Assembly: GCA_013368375.1 (NCBI GenBank)
Contig: JAACJP010000041.1
Location: forward strand, 1 to 64,000
From: Tricholomella constricta
Lineage: Eukaryota; Basidiomycota; Agaricomycetes; Agaricales; Lyophyllaceae
Direction of reading: 5' to 3'
Length of the DNA: 64,000 nt
The notes under the pieces are model-generated. The model searched no databases and was not told the origin of the DNA. It worked only from the letters and a program-made list of their open reading frames with translations. The stretch's first letter is position 1; each line of letters begins with the position of its first letter. A program made the position numbers and the translations under genes. Positions 49,664-60,379 of the stretch are shown here, piece after piece.

Positions 49664-52483
49664 ATGACACCAACTCCCACATCCGGAAAGAGCCGAACTC
49701 CGGTCCTCGAGGATGCGCTCACAGCGCATCCTCCATCACAACTTCCACTGCAACCAGTGGAAGTCGGATCAGTCACTGGTGGACAAAGTCCACCAGCGCA
49801 GAATACACTAGGAGTAGAATCGGAGGAACTTTGGCCAATAGCAAGCACCAATGTGCCTGGGAGCTTGGCCGACGAATTGGCCAGGTCACATCGACCTGGC
49901 CCCACGGCGGGAAGCAGATGGCCAGACAGCCGTCTGTCAAGTAGAGCGTTCGGGGCGTCCACCCTGAGCATAGTCAAGATGGAGTCGGACGAAGACGACT
50001 TGTCTGACCCCGAGGCTAATGAAGAAGAGGCCAGCGAAAGGGAATTGCTTGCACTTCAAGTGAAGCAATTCTGGGACACCACCGATGTGGTTAGCGAGCA
50101 TCGGCAAAGGCGACTGGAGGAACGAGCGGATAGGCTCGTTCTGCGATCTACCGGAGCACAATCCGTTGGAGAAATGGTCGCACAGGCATATGCCGACCGA
50201 TACTTGGAAGCGCTGTCCGTAGTAGTTACGGAATACAGGAAGAAGTACCCTAAGGGAACTTCAAATTCAGCAGTCAGCTCGATCGCTGGGACGCCTGTAC
50301 CTAAGAAAGCCTCGTTCAACAAAGGAAAAGGTCGTTGGGATGACCTCTTCACTCCTCAAGCAGTGGCTGCCGGATCGAACCAGCCTCTTGATGAGGCTGC
50401 CATGGCAGTATCGGCGCTGCATCAAGCGCGCCAGTTAGGAGAATCTGACGACGATTATCGTCGTCGGTCCGCGGCAGCGAAGCGTGAAAGAATGACTCGT
50501 GAAGAGCATCTTGCGCAACCACAGCGATCCCAATGGGCCCCTGTTAGTGAGTCTACGGTAGACCCACCCACGGAACGTAAGTATACAACCACGCAAGCAG
50601 CTGGCGACGAAAGCGCGCCAGCTATTCAAGTACCTATGGATGCGAAGGATGGCCGTGTTCCATTAGCGAAAGATTGGAACAACCGAGTCGCATATCAGCG
50701 TTTGAGAAACGCTGATTTATCACGGAGCAAGTTCACGAATTATGATGATCAAGGAGTCGTCTTCGAAGGACATATGCCCGTAGATGAGATGGCGAGGCAA
50801 TGGGCCTCGCAAACTCAAGGTTCGGATGGTGGACTGGGAAATGGGGCCGTCGGAAAACATAATACGACGGCGACGGCTAACGGCCGTCAAGACATGCGGG
50901 TTCGGATAAGTGAACCCACTGCACATGCTCAGCCTCGATTTCAAAGTCGAGGCTACTCAATGCCTGACCCGATTCGCAGGAGTCAATCAATTGCGGATGG
51001 AATACATGCTGCTGGAGAGCAGCATAAAACTAAGATGCACGAACGGTTGCATCAACTGATACACGAGCGACTGGCTGTACGCCTATCGCTCCCTGATGGT
51101 ATGAAATCTCGTCGTGCGGACTCAAAGTCCGTAGGCACTTATAGTGGAAGTGCCAAGTTTGGCGAATTGGAAGAATGGCTAGCCAGCCTTGTCGTGATGC
51201 TAGCCGTGAGCCAGTTTGGAGGAGCAGAATGCGACCAAGAGCGCGTTCTGATAACATCCGAGTTCCTTGATGGTGAAGCTCGGAAATGGTACAATCGCCA
51301 TGTTATCCATGTGAACCGCGAAAAGCAGTCCTGGACGTTTGAAGACGTCATACTAGGGCTGTACGATCGGTTCGTGCTGCCTTCAACCATGCAGGACGCT
51401 CGTAATGACTTTAACGCCGTTACCTATTCGGCGAGCAAAGGCATACAAGGTCTGTATGACGACCTTGTGGATCATGCCATGAACATGGCAGCAAGAACGG
51501 ATGATTGGACGTTCCTGGAGAAATTTCTCAAAACACTTCCGCGCGATATGCGGAAGGCATTATTCGATGACGGGCTATCACCCGAAATCAATACAGCCCA
51601 AGAGTTCCTAGCGGTGGGCTTAGCACATCAAGCCACCCAGAAAACGGCTGATTACTTTGAGCGGACCATAACCGCTCAGCGAAGTCAACCGAGCCAAATG
51701 CGGAAACCAGATGGGGGGCGAGTAAACGCTCCACACAATAATTTCAACAGGCCTCGACGGGTGTATGGCGCAGTAAATGAAAAGCCATATGTCAAGCCAG
51801 CGTATCAGGATCAACCTGGACGTGGAGAGCAAAAGCCCCACGTCGAAAAACCAGCGATGAAGACAGGAGATTGTCCGCGTTACGATCAAACTAAAAACCA
51901 CGATCATCACAACCACCCTCCGGGGGAAGTGTGCTTTAATTGTGGAAAACTAGGGCATTTTGCAAAAGATTGCAAACAGCCCAAGAAACAGCGAGCGTTC
52001 CTAAGGGCCGCACGTACAGCGGCACCTGACGCGGCAAGTGAGGCGGACGATGAAGACACGTCTCCCGAGGACCCGGACGGACGAGACAATGGACGCCCTG
52101 ATACAGAGGCGGATAATGAAGACGAAGGCGATGAGTTCGTAGACATGGAGGTCTACGAAAATGAATACTATGCTCGGGACGATGAGACCGAGCGTATGTT
52201 TGCAATGACAGAAGTAATTGCGTCAGAAGAACGCAATGATAAACCACCAGTTCGCAAAGTGAAAGTGCGGACGGGGAGGGACAAAATTGCTCGTCCCGTA
52301 GTTCCGATAAAGGACAAGGAGTGCCTTGTCACCTACATTAACGTAGGTGGACATGAGGCTTGGACCCTTTGGGATTCCGGGAGTACAACTACCGGACTTA
52401 CGCCGTCATTCGCTCAAGTGGCCGATATTCGAGTATTTCCACTGGAGGATCCATTAATCCTCCAGCTCCCTCGAATTCTTTAA
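49664..52483 (+). CDS. Gag and truncated protease of element C
   Basis: 939 residues from ATG 49664. A long charged N-terminus is followed by the capsid domain (KFGELEEWLASLVVMLAVSQ, EARKWYNRHVIHVNREKQSW, LYDRFVLPSTMQDARNDF, FLKTLPRDMRKALFDDGL), aligned with Gag of element B. The zinc knuckle C-FN-C-GKLG-H-FAKD-C is at about residue 757. The protease begins (EAWTLWDSGSTTTGLTPSF) but ends at LEDPLILQL, exactly where B continues GTKGSRS. The following bases belong to RNase H in another frame, so the protease lacks its flap and C-terminal strand and is dead. Gag itself looks intact and could form particles. Confidence 0.9.
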   Translation: MTPTPTSGKSRTPVLEDALTAHPPSQLPLQPVEVGSVTGGQSPPAQNTLGVESEELWPIASTNVPGSLADELARSHRPGPTAGSRWPDSRLSSRAFGASTLSIVKMESDEDDLSDPEANEEEASERELLALQVKQFWDTTDVVSEHRQRRLEERADRLVLRSTGAQSVGEMVAQAYADRYLEALSVVVTEYRKKYPKGTSNSAVSSIAGTPVPKKASFNKGKGRWDDLFTPQAVAAGSNQPLDEAAMAVSALHQARQLGESDDDYRRRSAAAKRERMTREEHLAQPQRSQWAPVSESTVDPPTERKYTTTQAAGDESAPAIQVPMDAKDGRVPLAKDWNNRVAYQRLRNADLSRSKFTNYDDQGVVFEGHMPVDEMARQWASQTQGSDGGLGNGAVGKHNTTATANGRQDMRVRISEPTAHAQPRFQSRGYSMPDPIRRSQSIADGIHAAGEQHKTKMHERLHQLIHERLAVRLSLPDGMKSRRADSKSVGTYSGSAKFGELEEWLASLVVMLAVSQFGGAECDQERVLITSEFLDGEARKWYNRHVIHVNREKQSWTFEDVILGLYDRFVLPSTMQDARNDFNAVTYSASKGIQGLYDDLVDHAMNMAARTDDWTFLEKFLKTLPRDMRKALFDDGLSPEINTAQEFLAVGLAHQATQKTADYFERTITAQRSQPSQMRKPDGGRVNAPHNNFNRPRRVYGAVNEKPYVKPAYQDQPGRGEQKPHVEKPAMKTGDCPRYDQTKNHDHHNHPPGEVCFNCGKLGHFAKDCKQPKKQRAFLRAARTAAPDAASEADDEDTSPEDPDGRDNGRPDTEADNEDEGDEFVDMEVYENEYYARDDETERMFAMTEVIASEERNDKPPVRKVKVRTGRDKIARPVVPIKDKECLVTYINVGGHEAWTLWDSGSTTTGLTPSFAQVADIRVFPLEDPLILQLPRIL

Positions 52484-54437
52484 GACCCAGGTGAATTTAT
52501 CACCTAGGCAGTGTCGATGGATGGAATACATGTCGCGATTTAACTTCGACATAACCTATGTGAAAGGCGAACTGAACAAAGTCGCCGACTGTCTATTGCG
52601 ATACTTCGAGAGCGATAACCATCAAGATCGTTACGACGTCCACGACTTCGTAGCTGCTGATGCTAGAATCGATCCTACTGGTGAAGATCTACCAGTACCA
52701 CGATACCATGAAATCGTGGAAAAAGTAGTTGAGATTCGAGCGATGAAAGACGTAGAAATACGTCGAAGCAAGCGTCTTCAAGAACGCCAGGAGGATCGAG
52801 ATGTCGAAGCTCAGATAATGGAGGCTGCGGCACCAAGTACCGCATCCGGAACATCGTCACACCCTCAGAAAAGCATGAGTCCAACCGAACGGGAACGTAC
52901 GGTCGGAGATATTGTCCTCGGGAGGGACACAGTTTCTCCTCCCCCAGACAAAACGGATGAAAAGATCCGTCACGATGTCATCCTTGGATACCCAAAGGAT
53001 AAACTATTTTCAGTTATTCTCGCTAATCCAATGGACTTTCGTACGTTCACCACGAAAGACAATCTCATTTGGACCACAAACGCTATAAATGATAGCGTTC
53101 TATGTATACCGCGAGAACCCGAGCTCATCACCACAATTATTGAGCAAGCCCATAAAACTATGGGCCATTTCGGTGCCGAACGGACTACTGAATATATTCG
53201 ACGATGGTATTGGTGGCCATCACTAGCCACGACCGTGCGTACGTTTTGTAAAACGTGCGAATACTGCCAGCAGATCAAGACGTCGAATCAAAAACTGTCA
53301 GGGAAATTACACTCCCTGCCAGTACCAACTAAGCCTTGGGATTCTATCGGAATGGACTTTATCGGTCCATTTCCAGAATCAAAGGGATATAATTACCTAT
53401 GGGTAGTAATTTGTCGTATGACGAGTATGGTGCATATGATACCCATACATACGACGATGACAGCAGCCCAATTATCATGGGTATACTTACGGGAGATCGT
53501 CAGGCTCCATGGCCTGCCAAGCTCGATCGTAAGCGATCGAGACTCTAAGTTTACGTCACGCTGGTGGCGCGAACTACATAAGTTATTAGGAGCTAAGCTC
53601 CTAATGTCGACATCTTTCCATCCTCAGACGGATGGACAAACGGAGCGAGCCAATCGTAGTATTGGCCAGATATTTCGCGCCGTTGTGAGGCATGACCAAA
53701 AGGATTGGGTAGATTGTATACCCATGGCTGAGTTCGCGATAAATGCGAGCGTATCGGCTACCACCAAGTTCGCTCCATTTGAGCTGAATAGTGGATACAT
53801 GCCGTCCATGTTGAAAGAGATACGCTCAGACAGCGTAATACCGAAGGGAATTCGAGAGTATGCGGAACGCGCATTGCGGAACATAGCGGAGGCGCATGAC
53901 GCTATAATCGAAGCGCGCGTATTTCAAACACGCGAGGCAAACAGGCGCCGATCCGCTGGTCCAGAAATAAAGGGGGGAGACTTGGTGTATTTATCCACCA
54001 AGAACTTGAACCTCCCCAAGGGACGCGCCCGTAAATTGTGCCCGAAATTCGTCGGGCCCTACAAAGTGCTGAAGGCCATGCCAGACACGTCGAACTATAC
54101 ATTGGAATTACCTACGGCACTCATGGAGCGCCGGATACATCCAACATTTCATATATCGATGTTGCGTCTATACTACGCAATGAATGATACAATGTTCCCT
54201 AATAGAACTCATCCGGAGCCCTACGATTTTGGGGCGCCGGATAATCACGAATGGTTCGTAGAAGACATTTTGGGCCATAGATGGACCCAAAATAATACTG
54301 TGGAATATCAGGTTAGGTGGAGTCTGGGAGACACCACCTGGGAACCGCACACCAACTGTAACAAGTTAGCGGCACTGGATCGCTACTTGGAACTACAAGG
54401 GGTGAAGAGCGCGTCGAGATTACCGCGACGAACCTAG
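52463..54437 (+). CDS. RNase H end, integrase and chromodomain-like tail of element C
   Basis: Pol coding resumes at SLEFFKTQVNLSPRQCRWME (B has ALEFFQTQRRLSSRQTRWME). The integrase is complete by motif: GHFGAERTTEYIRRWYWWP with CEYCQQ, GMDFIGPFPESK, SIVSDRDSKFTSRWW and QTERANRSIGQIF. The tail has GPYKVLKAMPDTSNYTLELP and WFVEDILGHRWTQNNTVEYQ with VRWSLGDTTWEPH. There is no start codon of its own before 52491 (GTG). The deletion relative to B spans about 2.1 kb. Integrase could be made only if this part is translated from an internal start or by frameshifting. Confidence 0.88.
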
Positions 54438-54565
54438 AATGTGGCGCGGTCATGTGACCACGGCGATCAGGAAAATTACATAACCATCAAAAGTTATGAC
54501 AGAAGGTTAAATATGTTTGGCGCTAGACGCGCAACCGATTTTCAACCCTCTCAACACAAACCAAC

Positions 54566-56278
54566 ATGTACCCCAGCCAAGTACCAACTTCCAGCAATGA
54601 CGCGATTCAGGGCGGCGACAGCCGCACCGACCAGCAAAATTCGAACCCGGGGCCGAGTTCAAGTGGGGAGGGAGTGCAGGGGCGCGCGGAAAATGCGCCC
54701 CTGCCCCCAACTTACATGGGCTCGCAGCCCCAATTATACCAATATCCTCCGGTTGGCCATATGAGCCAACCGCCCCATCAGGGGCAACAAACATTTCCGA
54801 CGGTTGGCCATATGAGCCAACCGCACCACCAAGGGCAACAACCACCTATGGGTGGTTTTTACCCGCCAGGGCTGGCATTCCAACAGATGCCATCAATGGC
54901 GGGTTTCATGGGGTACCCGCAACCGACGTGGTACCCCCGAATGCCCATGCAGCCTGTACCGCACAATACGCGGTACAACGAATCGGAGAAGATGGAGGTA
55001 GACGACCAAAGTCGTCTGCAAGCAAATGTTCCGCCGGCGCAAGTGGTGCGCGGCGAACCGGTGCGGCAACATGTCGCACCGAATGCAGACGACAAAGCGT
55101 CATCGGCGTCGAGTTCGCGGAGGATGGCAGACGATCGCAGAGTATCGCCTGCATCAAGTTCGAGGAGACCATTTGCAGACGATGGTCTCCTTTCTTCTCT
55201 CTTGGACCGATTGGAAGACGCGGGTATTCACCGCGAATTTTGTGATTTCTTGGACGATGGAATGGTGCAGCTGGTTATAACCCAGCTGCTTGATGCATAC
55301 GATGGAGCTCGCGCGGATTTGAGACGCGTGAAAGCGAGAGAAGCGGCCATGGCTGAGCAACTCAGCCTGGCAAGAAAACGGCCGGCAGTAGCATCGCCGG
55401 ATCGCGGGGAGGGACCATCGTCCCGACCCATAAAAAGGCAGCAAACGGAGGTGCGTCGAGAAGAACGCACCTCATACGAGCCGCGACGACAAGAGAGGAG
55501 CGAGCCCAGGCGTCCAGAACGACGCCTGGAACAGGAGAATCGGCGGTACAACCGCCACCCCGACCAGGAAGTATGGCGTGATGAACGCCCACTTGATTAT
55601 GGTTCTCAACGGGAAGAGCGCCGAGAGGATCAAGGGACGCGCGAAGTGCGCCCCTTACCTGCTCGAGAAATCGAGCGCACGGCGTCGACATCGTCGACGT
55701 CAGCGGAAGCAAAGCCGCAAAACCTATCCGGAGCGTTACCGCCCCCGGGAGAAAGCCGGGTGCGGAACCCAGAACGAGGTTCTCAGAAGAAGGAACCTGT
55801 TGGCAAATACACTTTGCCAGCGCCAGCCCCTGCACCACCTAGTACGATGGTGCAGCCCCCAACGCCGCCATCTAAAGGCAAACAGAAGGCATCGGATCCA
55901 TATGCCGAGGCTATGGATGAATCGGACTGGGGCGAGTCGTCTGACGACGACAAGCCTGTCAGCAAGAAGAAGGCTGCCGGGCAAAAGCAGCATCGCGAGA
56001 ATATGGCTCGCAAAGCTGAGAAGGAGATGCCGGGGCGGATCCCTGACGAGCTCGGGGTGGTCTTCATCAACGACCGCCACGAGAGGGACAACCGCTTTTG
56101 GGATATGCTAGTGCGGACGATATATGTATCGTCCGCCCAGAATCGTGCCTACGCACTAGGCACCGCAGCGCGAGTGTCCGAAAGCGAGTTGGGGACGGGA
56201 CACAATTCTCGTCCCCCATCCCCCATCGGGACGGCTATATGCCGTCGCACCACGCGGGTTCCCAATGAACCCTCGTGA
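54566..56278 (+). CDS. ORF3 of element C, N-terminal piece
   Basis: 570 residues from ATG 54566. It starts with a Gln/Pro/Gly-rich part containing a repeated VGHMSQP.HQGQQ unit. Acidic and Ser-rich segments follow, then a helical stretch (LLSSLLDRLEDAGIHREF, MVQLVITQLLDAYDGARADL, KAREAAMAEQLSLARKRP), an Arg/Glu-rich region with ERR/RPERR repeats, and a Lys-rich segment. It resembles the layout of ORF3 of element B (basic region, coiled coil, linker). The frame ends at VPNEPS; the homologous continuation is in the +1 frame (RGFPMNPREVDQLYALI), so a frameshift separates the two pieces. Function unknown. Confidence 0.75.
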   Translation: MYPSQVPTSSNDAIQGGDSRTDQQNSNPGPSSSGEGVQGRAENAPLPPTYMGSQPQLYQYPPVGHMSQPPHQGQQTFPTVGHMSQPHHQGQQPPMGGFYPPGLAFQQMPSMAGFMGYPQPTWYPRMPMQPVPHNTRYNESEKMEVDDQSRLQANVPPAQVVRGEPVRQHVAPNADDKASSASSSRRMADDRRVSPASSSRRPFADDGLLSSLLDRLEDAGIHREFCDFLDDGMVQLVITQLLDAYDGARADLRRVKAREAAMAEQLSLARKRPAVASPDRGEGPSSRPIKRQQTEVRREERTSYEPRRQERSEPRRPERRLEQENRRYNRHPDQEVWRDERPLDYGSQREERREDQGTREVRPLPAREIERTASTSSTSAEAKPQNLSGALPPPGESRVRNPERGSQKKEPVGKYTLPAPAPAPPSTMVQPPTPPSKGKQKASDPYAEAMDESDWGESSDDDKPVSKKKAAGQKQHRENMARKAEKEMPGRIPDELGVVFINDRHERDNRFWDMLVRTIYVSSAQNRAYALGTAARVSESELGTGHNSRPPSPIGTAICRRTTRVPNEPS

Positions 56279-57527
56279 AGTTGATCAGTTGTATGCACTG
56301 ATCAACGATCGGCGCCCAGGCGTGACGGATTAAGAGCGGGCAGAGGCCTTTATGCTCTTTAGGGAGTTCCGGCGAGTCTCCCTCTCGGTAGCGCCCCATT
56401 TGCGCGACCGATCCATGGCTCGAGCAGCCATGGATGAATTTAGGAGTGTCAACCGACGGTTTGATACACGGTCACCCATTTGGCAGGCCGCGCCAATTAG
56501 GCGGCCTGGGAGGGCATTCGAATATAGGCCGGACAAGCCTACACGAGGCGCTGGCCTGCCTCAGCCAGGCCCCGACCATGCCCTCGATGTCGAGCACTGG
56601 TGCCGACATATGATTCACCATGGGCGTATTGGTTCAAAGAACCAATACGGAGGAATCGTCATGGACTACCGGTTCCACGTACATAGGCGCGGAACTTGGG
56701 GATACTTGTTGGCGAATGTACTAGCGCCAACTACCCACAGCATGCGGTCATGGTTCATGCGACTTTTCGCGACCATTACTGCGCGGCCATACCTCTACTC
56801 AGAGGCTGTGGCTGCCTATAACGAGGCCAATCCAGATCGGCCTTTCACACCGATCGAAGGCCCTGAGGTTACCATACCTCGCATCCAAGTGATCCCTCCG
56901 GAGGTGCGGATCACTGAACAAGGTGTCTTGCAACACCTTATCAACATTGGTATTCCAGTAAGCTGGATACACCATAGCTACACTTATGGTCTACATTATT
57001 TGGACCATAACTACTCTAACTCAGGTCCCTATAAGGACCTGTTCCGCAATGTTGACGACGATCGAGTTCGTCGTCTAGATGAAATGGGTGTTCCGCCCAC
57101 CATTCCTGAGTGGGATGGGTGGTACCATCCCACCACCGACGACATCACGTGCATCCAAACACTGATGCACGTGGAATTCCAGACCGAATCACTAGACTGT
57201 CTAGTGAGTTCGGAATGGATGTTTGTGGGTGAAGACCCACACTTCCGAGGACTCCGTGTTCGGGTGGGGGAATATCTCCCCCCAGGCCTGCATCACCCAG
57301 CTTCATCGGGATCGACGTCCATCAACGTCGAAATGGCGGACCCGGCGGCAGCTATACCTGCCCCCACGACACCCTCCACAGTCGTGGCAGCTCCAACTGG
57401 AGCTACCGAAACCCAAGTGGACCCCGTGTCGGCCCTTACAGGGCCTTTATCACTGGCGGTGATTACCACCAGCCAGGGTCCGGTGGACAACAACACCACC
57501 GACCCCGACACAGTGATGGAGTCATAG
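56265..57527 (+). CDS. ORF3 of element C, C-terminal piece
   Basis: It begins MNPREVDQLYALINDRRPG and is interrupted by TAA at 56331-56333, possibly CAA to TAA. The open part, from about 56352, has 391 residues. The core aligns by pattern with ORF3 of element B: GFPMNPREVDQLYALI with GMPVSAGELEAWIAAA, and HLINIGIPVSWIHHSYTYGL with FFAEQGVSVERFVDAQPFGV, then HYLDHNY with EWLQDYR. It ends with a Pro/Thr/Ala-rich acidic tail as in B. There is no membrane segment and no recognised domain. Confidence 0.75.
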
Positions 57528-57851
57528 GTCGGGGAGACAACCTAATCCCCCCGTCAACGAACCGACCTCGACACGTAGGGCGTACCGCCGGGCCGACCGC
57601 CATTGTCAGGTGCAGACCACCTGACTCCCGAGGAGCAATCCGCAGGTTGCGTATTAACGCAACATTGGATGTCCTCACCACCACTCAATGTCGCACGGCA
57701 CTTTGAGGCCGTGCAGTGGCGCTAATGCATCCACTATTCGTTAAGTCGAGAATACGTATCATACCTACGTATTCTTGCATTATTTGATAGGTCTAGGTCG
57801 CCGGGACCTAGACCCTCCTTTTACTCTCTTTTTCTGCCCAACTCCCTGGTG

Positions 57852-57883
57852 AAGATCGCTACACGCGATCTTAAAGGGGGGTA
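57852..57883 (+). other. Hairpin and polypurine tract of element C
   Basis: A perfect 8-bp stem AAGATCGC / GCGATCTT (loop TACAC) is followed directly by AAAGGGGGGTA and the LTR start TGTAAGG. The same arrangement occurs in A and B. Confidence 0.8.
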
Positions 57884-58104
57884 TGTAAGGACGCCCACTA
57901 TCTTATCTAATCTTGGTTATCTAATCGTATCTTATCGAGACGATTACGCTATTGTTTGGCAACACCTTCTGGTGTTGCCTATTTAATTCATTACATTAAC
58001 TAAGTATAAACAACCTTGTACACCTATACGTAGCAATCGACAGACTTGTCAAGCTTACGTCTAGTGTGAACAACAAGGTCCCCAAATTCTGTAACTCCGT
58101 TACA
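57884..58104 (+). repeat. 3' LTR of element C
   Basis: 221 bp, reading the same as the 5' LTR, followed by the target duplication ATTGG. Confidence 0.95.
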
Positions 58105-58109
58105 ATTGG

Positions 58110-59613
58110 TGATGTCACTTCATATCCATTTCGGGCCATTCCCTATTCCGGTCTGCTTATACATTGCACCATAGTGCTGCGCGCTGTGGCTATAATCATT
58201 CCTCTATTTACCAGTCTTTTGTCTGAACCTTATTCCAGGGTACAATTTCTTGTAGACGGATGCTGGTTCTCCCCTCAGTCGTCTTAACTTTGTGTTTAGA
58301 CCCTGAGGATGAGCCGGCAGTCTACTTATTCACTAAATACCTTCTTACTGATTCTCCTGTAGACTTTATCTCTGTAAATTCTACAGGTATACAATATAGT
58401 CGTCTTAACTTCGTGACTAGACCCTGAGGACTTTATCTCTGTAAATTCTACAGAACTCTACACTACCCTTGACTGAAGGTTGATGGTTAACAGAGTGATA
58501 CCCGAGTAAAAGTCAGCTTACCCAAGGGGAGAAGACCCTGAGTCTCGCCCGCCCAATTCTCACCTCAGGTATACTGACTTTACATAATCCTTGGTCAGCA
58601 GCTTTGAATTTTTTCATTGGTCTTGTGTAAACAAATGTTTAAACTTGAGCAAACCAAAAAGAGAGACTCCCAGGCCCCAGGGGCAGCAACGCCAACGACG
58701 TCCTTTTTGGCGAGTGGTACACAGCGAAAAGTCAAGAGATACAGCTGAGGGGAATTGAAAAAGATTGTCAGAATTCCCACCAATTTCACAATGAATACCT
58801 GTGACACCATTTCCCAAACAGATATTCTTGTGAATTGTGAGAAGCTAAGAATTCGCTGAAAATTCTCTCGCAAGATCTCTCTAGCTAGGTCTATAGCTAT
58901 ATATGTAGCGATGACACAATTTTAATTCTTTCCCAGTTGAAATTTGGTGGCCTTGTCGGTCTCCTCCTGCCACAATGTTCATCGGAAATGATGATGATCA
59001 CAACGGCGACCACGATGGCAACACTGACAGAAGCTAAGCTACACTCTTTCATGCATTGAACATCAAGGTGCAATGTGTGTTCTCACTTTCATTACAAGGC
59101 TATATGCTGACTACATGAGGCTGGGCAGAAAGACCTTTGCAACGATGATTTCAATACGGGGTTATCGGTAAGCCCACAAATGACTCAGCCAATGTTCTTC
59201 CTCGTTCATGATCTCGATATCAGGATCAACAACGGGAATCCCTTTTGTTACCCTAGAACTTCACGCTATCAAGATCTGACGTCTGATGCGGAATATTTTA
59301 TCAGGTATTTTCCAGCTTTTTCCCTACTCGGGATCGACTATTTATTCAGTTTTCAGGTGCTGTAATATATTCAGTGAGAAGAGCGGTCCCAGAAGAGGGA
59401 ATGTAGACAGTGAGGCCTGGGTTTCGCGGCGTCGACCGAATTGGCTGAACATCGAGGTCTCGAGGGACGGACAGCAATTGTTATTTTGTATCCATACACA
59501 TATATCTATATAACATATACCCACCCTCTGAATGACAGTTGCTATGTACATTTAATCCTAACAGTTTGCCCGCGTGAGATTCAAAGGAAACTGGGAAGAA
59601 ATCGTCGGTATAT
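58110..59613. other. Spacer with short direct repeats, no gene
   Basis: GACTTTATCTCTGTAAATTC occurs twice (about 58363 and 58429), and GTCTTAACTT...TAGACCCTGAGGA occurs twice (about 58281 and 58402). These are interleaved copies of a small repeat. No coding sequence is supported. The remainder is AT-rich. Confidence 0.45.
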
Positions 59614-60379
59614 CACAAGGGGCAAACAATGGGTCGGTTGAATTTCAACCGCCCCTAAGGCGGTTGGTGACTCGGTTGAGTTGTGTTTGAGTTGTATGTA
59701 GCCTGTAAGGACGTGACACTTATGTAATGTCCCAAAATAGCATTCATCATTTGGCAATGTCCTCCAAATGTCCTCTCCACTGGAAGGCAGGTCATACAGT
59801 ATTGCTAAATCGAATCTGCTGAGCTCTAAACTGAGATCACCATTGACTGCTCTTCAGAATCACATATGTTTCATATATATAATGTAAACTTGAGTGGTAA
59901 CTTGAAATTGGCTCTGAAAGCCATCAGCCGAGATTTTTGAAGCAATAAAATTTATTAGTAGTATACTAAACATTCTAATAAGATAACTGGCAATGAGGGA
60001 GGCCTCCACACCGGAAACACCAAACACACTGCCCGACAGCGCGCTCACATTCTGCATTAGGGTGGAGGGGTTCGGAAGCGGTGTCAATGACTGTGGGGAA
60101 CTGGTAGTGGGTGGTGTTGGGTGGTAGGCAGCCGGGGGGTGGGTCGGGTAGCGGCCGGGTGCTCGATGGCACCGGAAACGGTGAGAGATGGTGAGACGCG
60201 TGGTGGGCGGCCGATGCGCGTCGAACCGCGATCGCGTCAGTCACTTGTTAGGTCACATCAGTCACATCAGTTACATCAATTACATAATGAAGTCGACCAC
60301 CAGTCAAGCACAAGTCATACATAAGTCAACCGCCTTAGGGGCGGTTGAGATCAAACCGCCTCGTTGTTTGCCTCTTGTG
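59614..60379. mobile_element. Inverted-repeat (foldback/MITE-like) element
   Basis: The ends CACAAGGGGCAAACAA (59614) and its inverse TTGTTTGCCTCTTGTG (ending 60379) continue inward as ~55-bp imperfect terminal inverted repeats. Each arm contains a self-complementary CAACCGCC CCTAA GGCGGTTG (or its inverse), so each end can also fold on itself. The interior (~650 bp, G-rich in part) has no transposase. The target duplication is not clear. Confidence 0.65.

Larger units (their letters stand above)
49335..58104 (+). mobile_element. Ty3/gypsy element C, RT-deleted but with identical LTRs
   Basis: 8,770 bp, with 221-bp LTRs that read identical and target duplication ATTGG (49330-49334 and 58105-58109). 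Order: Gag and the first part of protease, a deletion junction near 52470, the end of RNase H, integrase, chromodomain-like tail, ORF3 in two pieces, hairpin, polypurine tract, LTR. The whole RT and most of protease and RNase H are gone. Short perfect inverted repeats are as dense as in element B, its relative. Confidence 0.95.
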
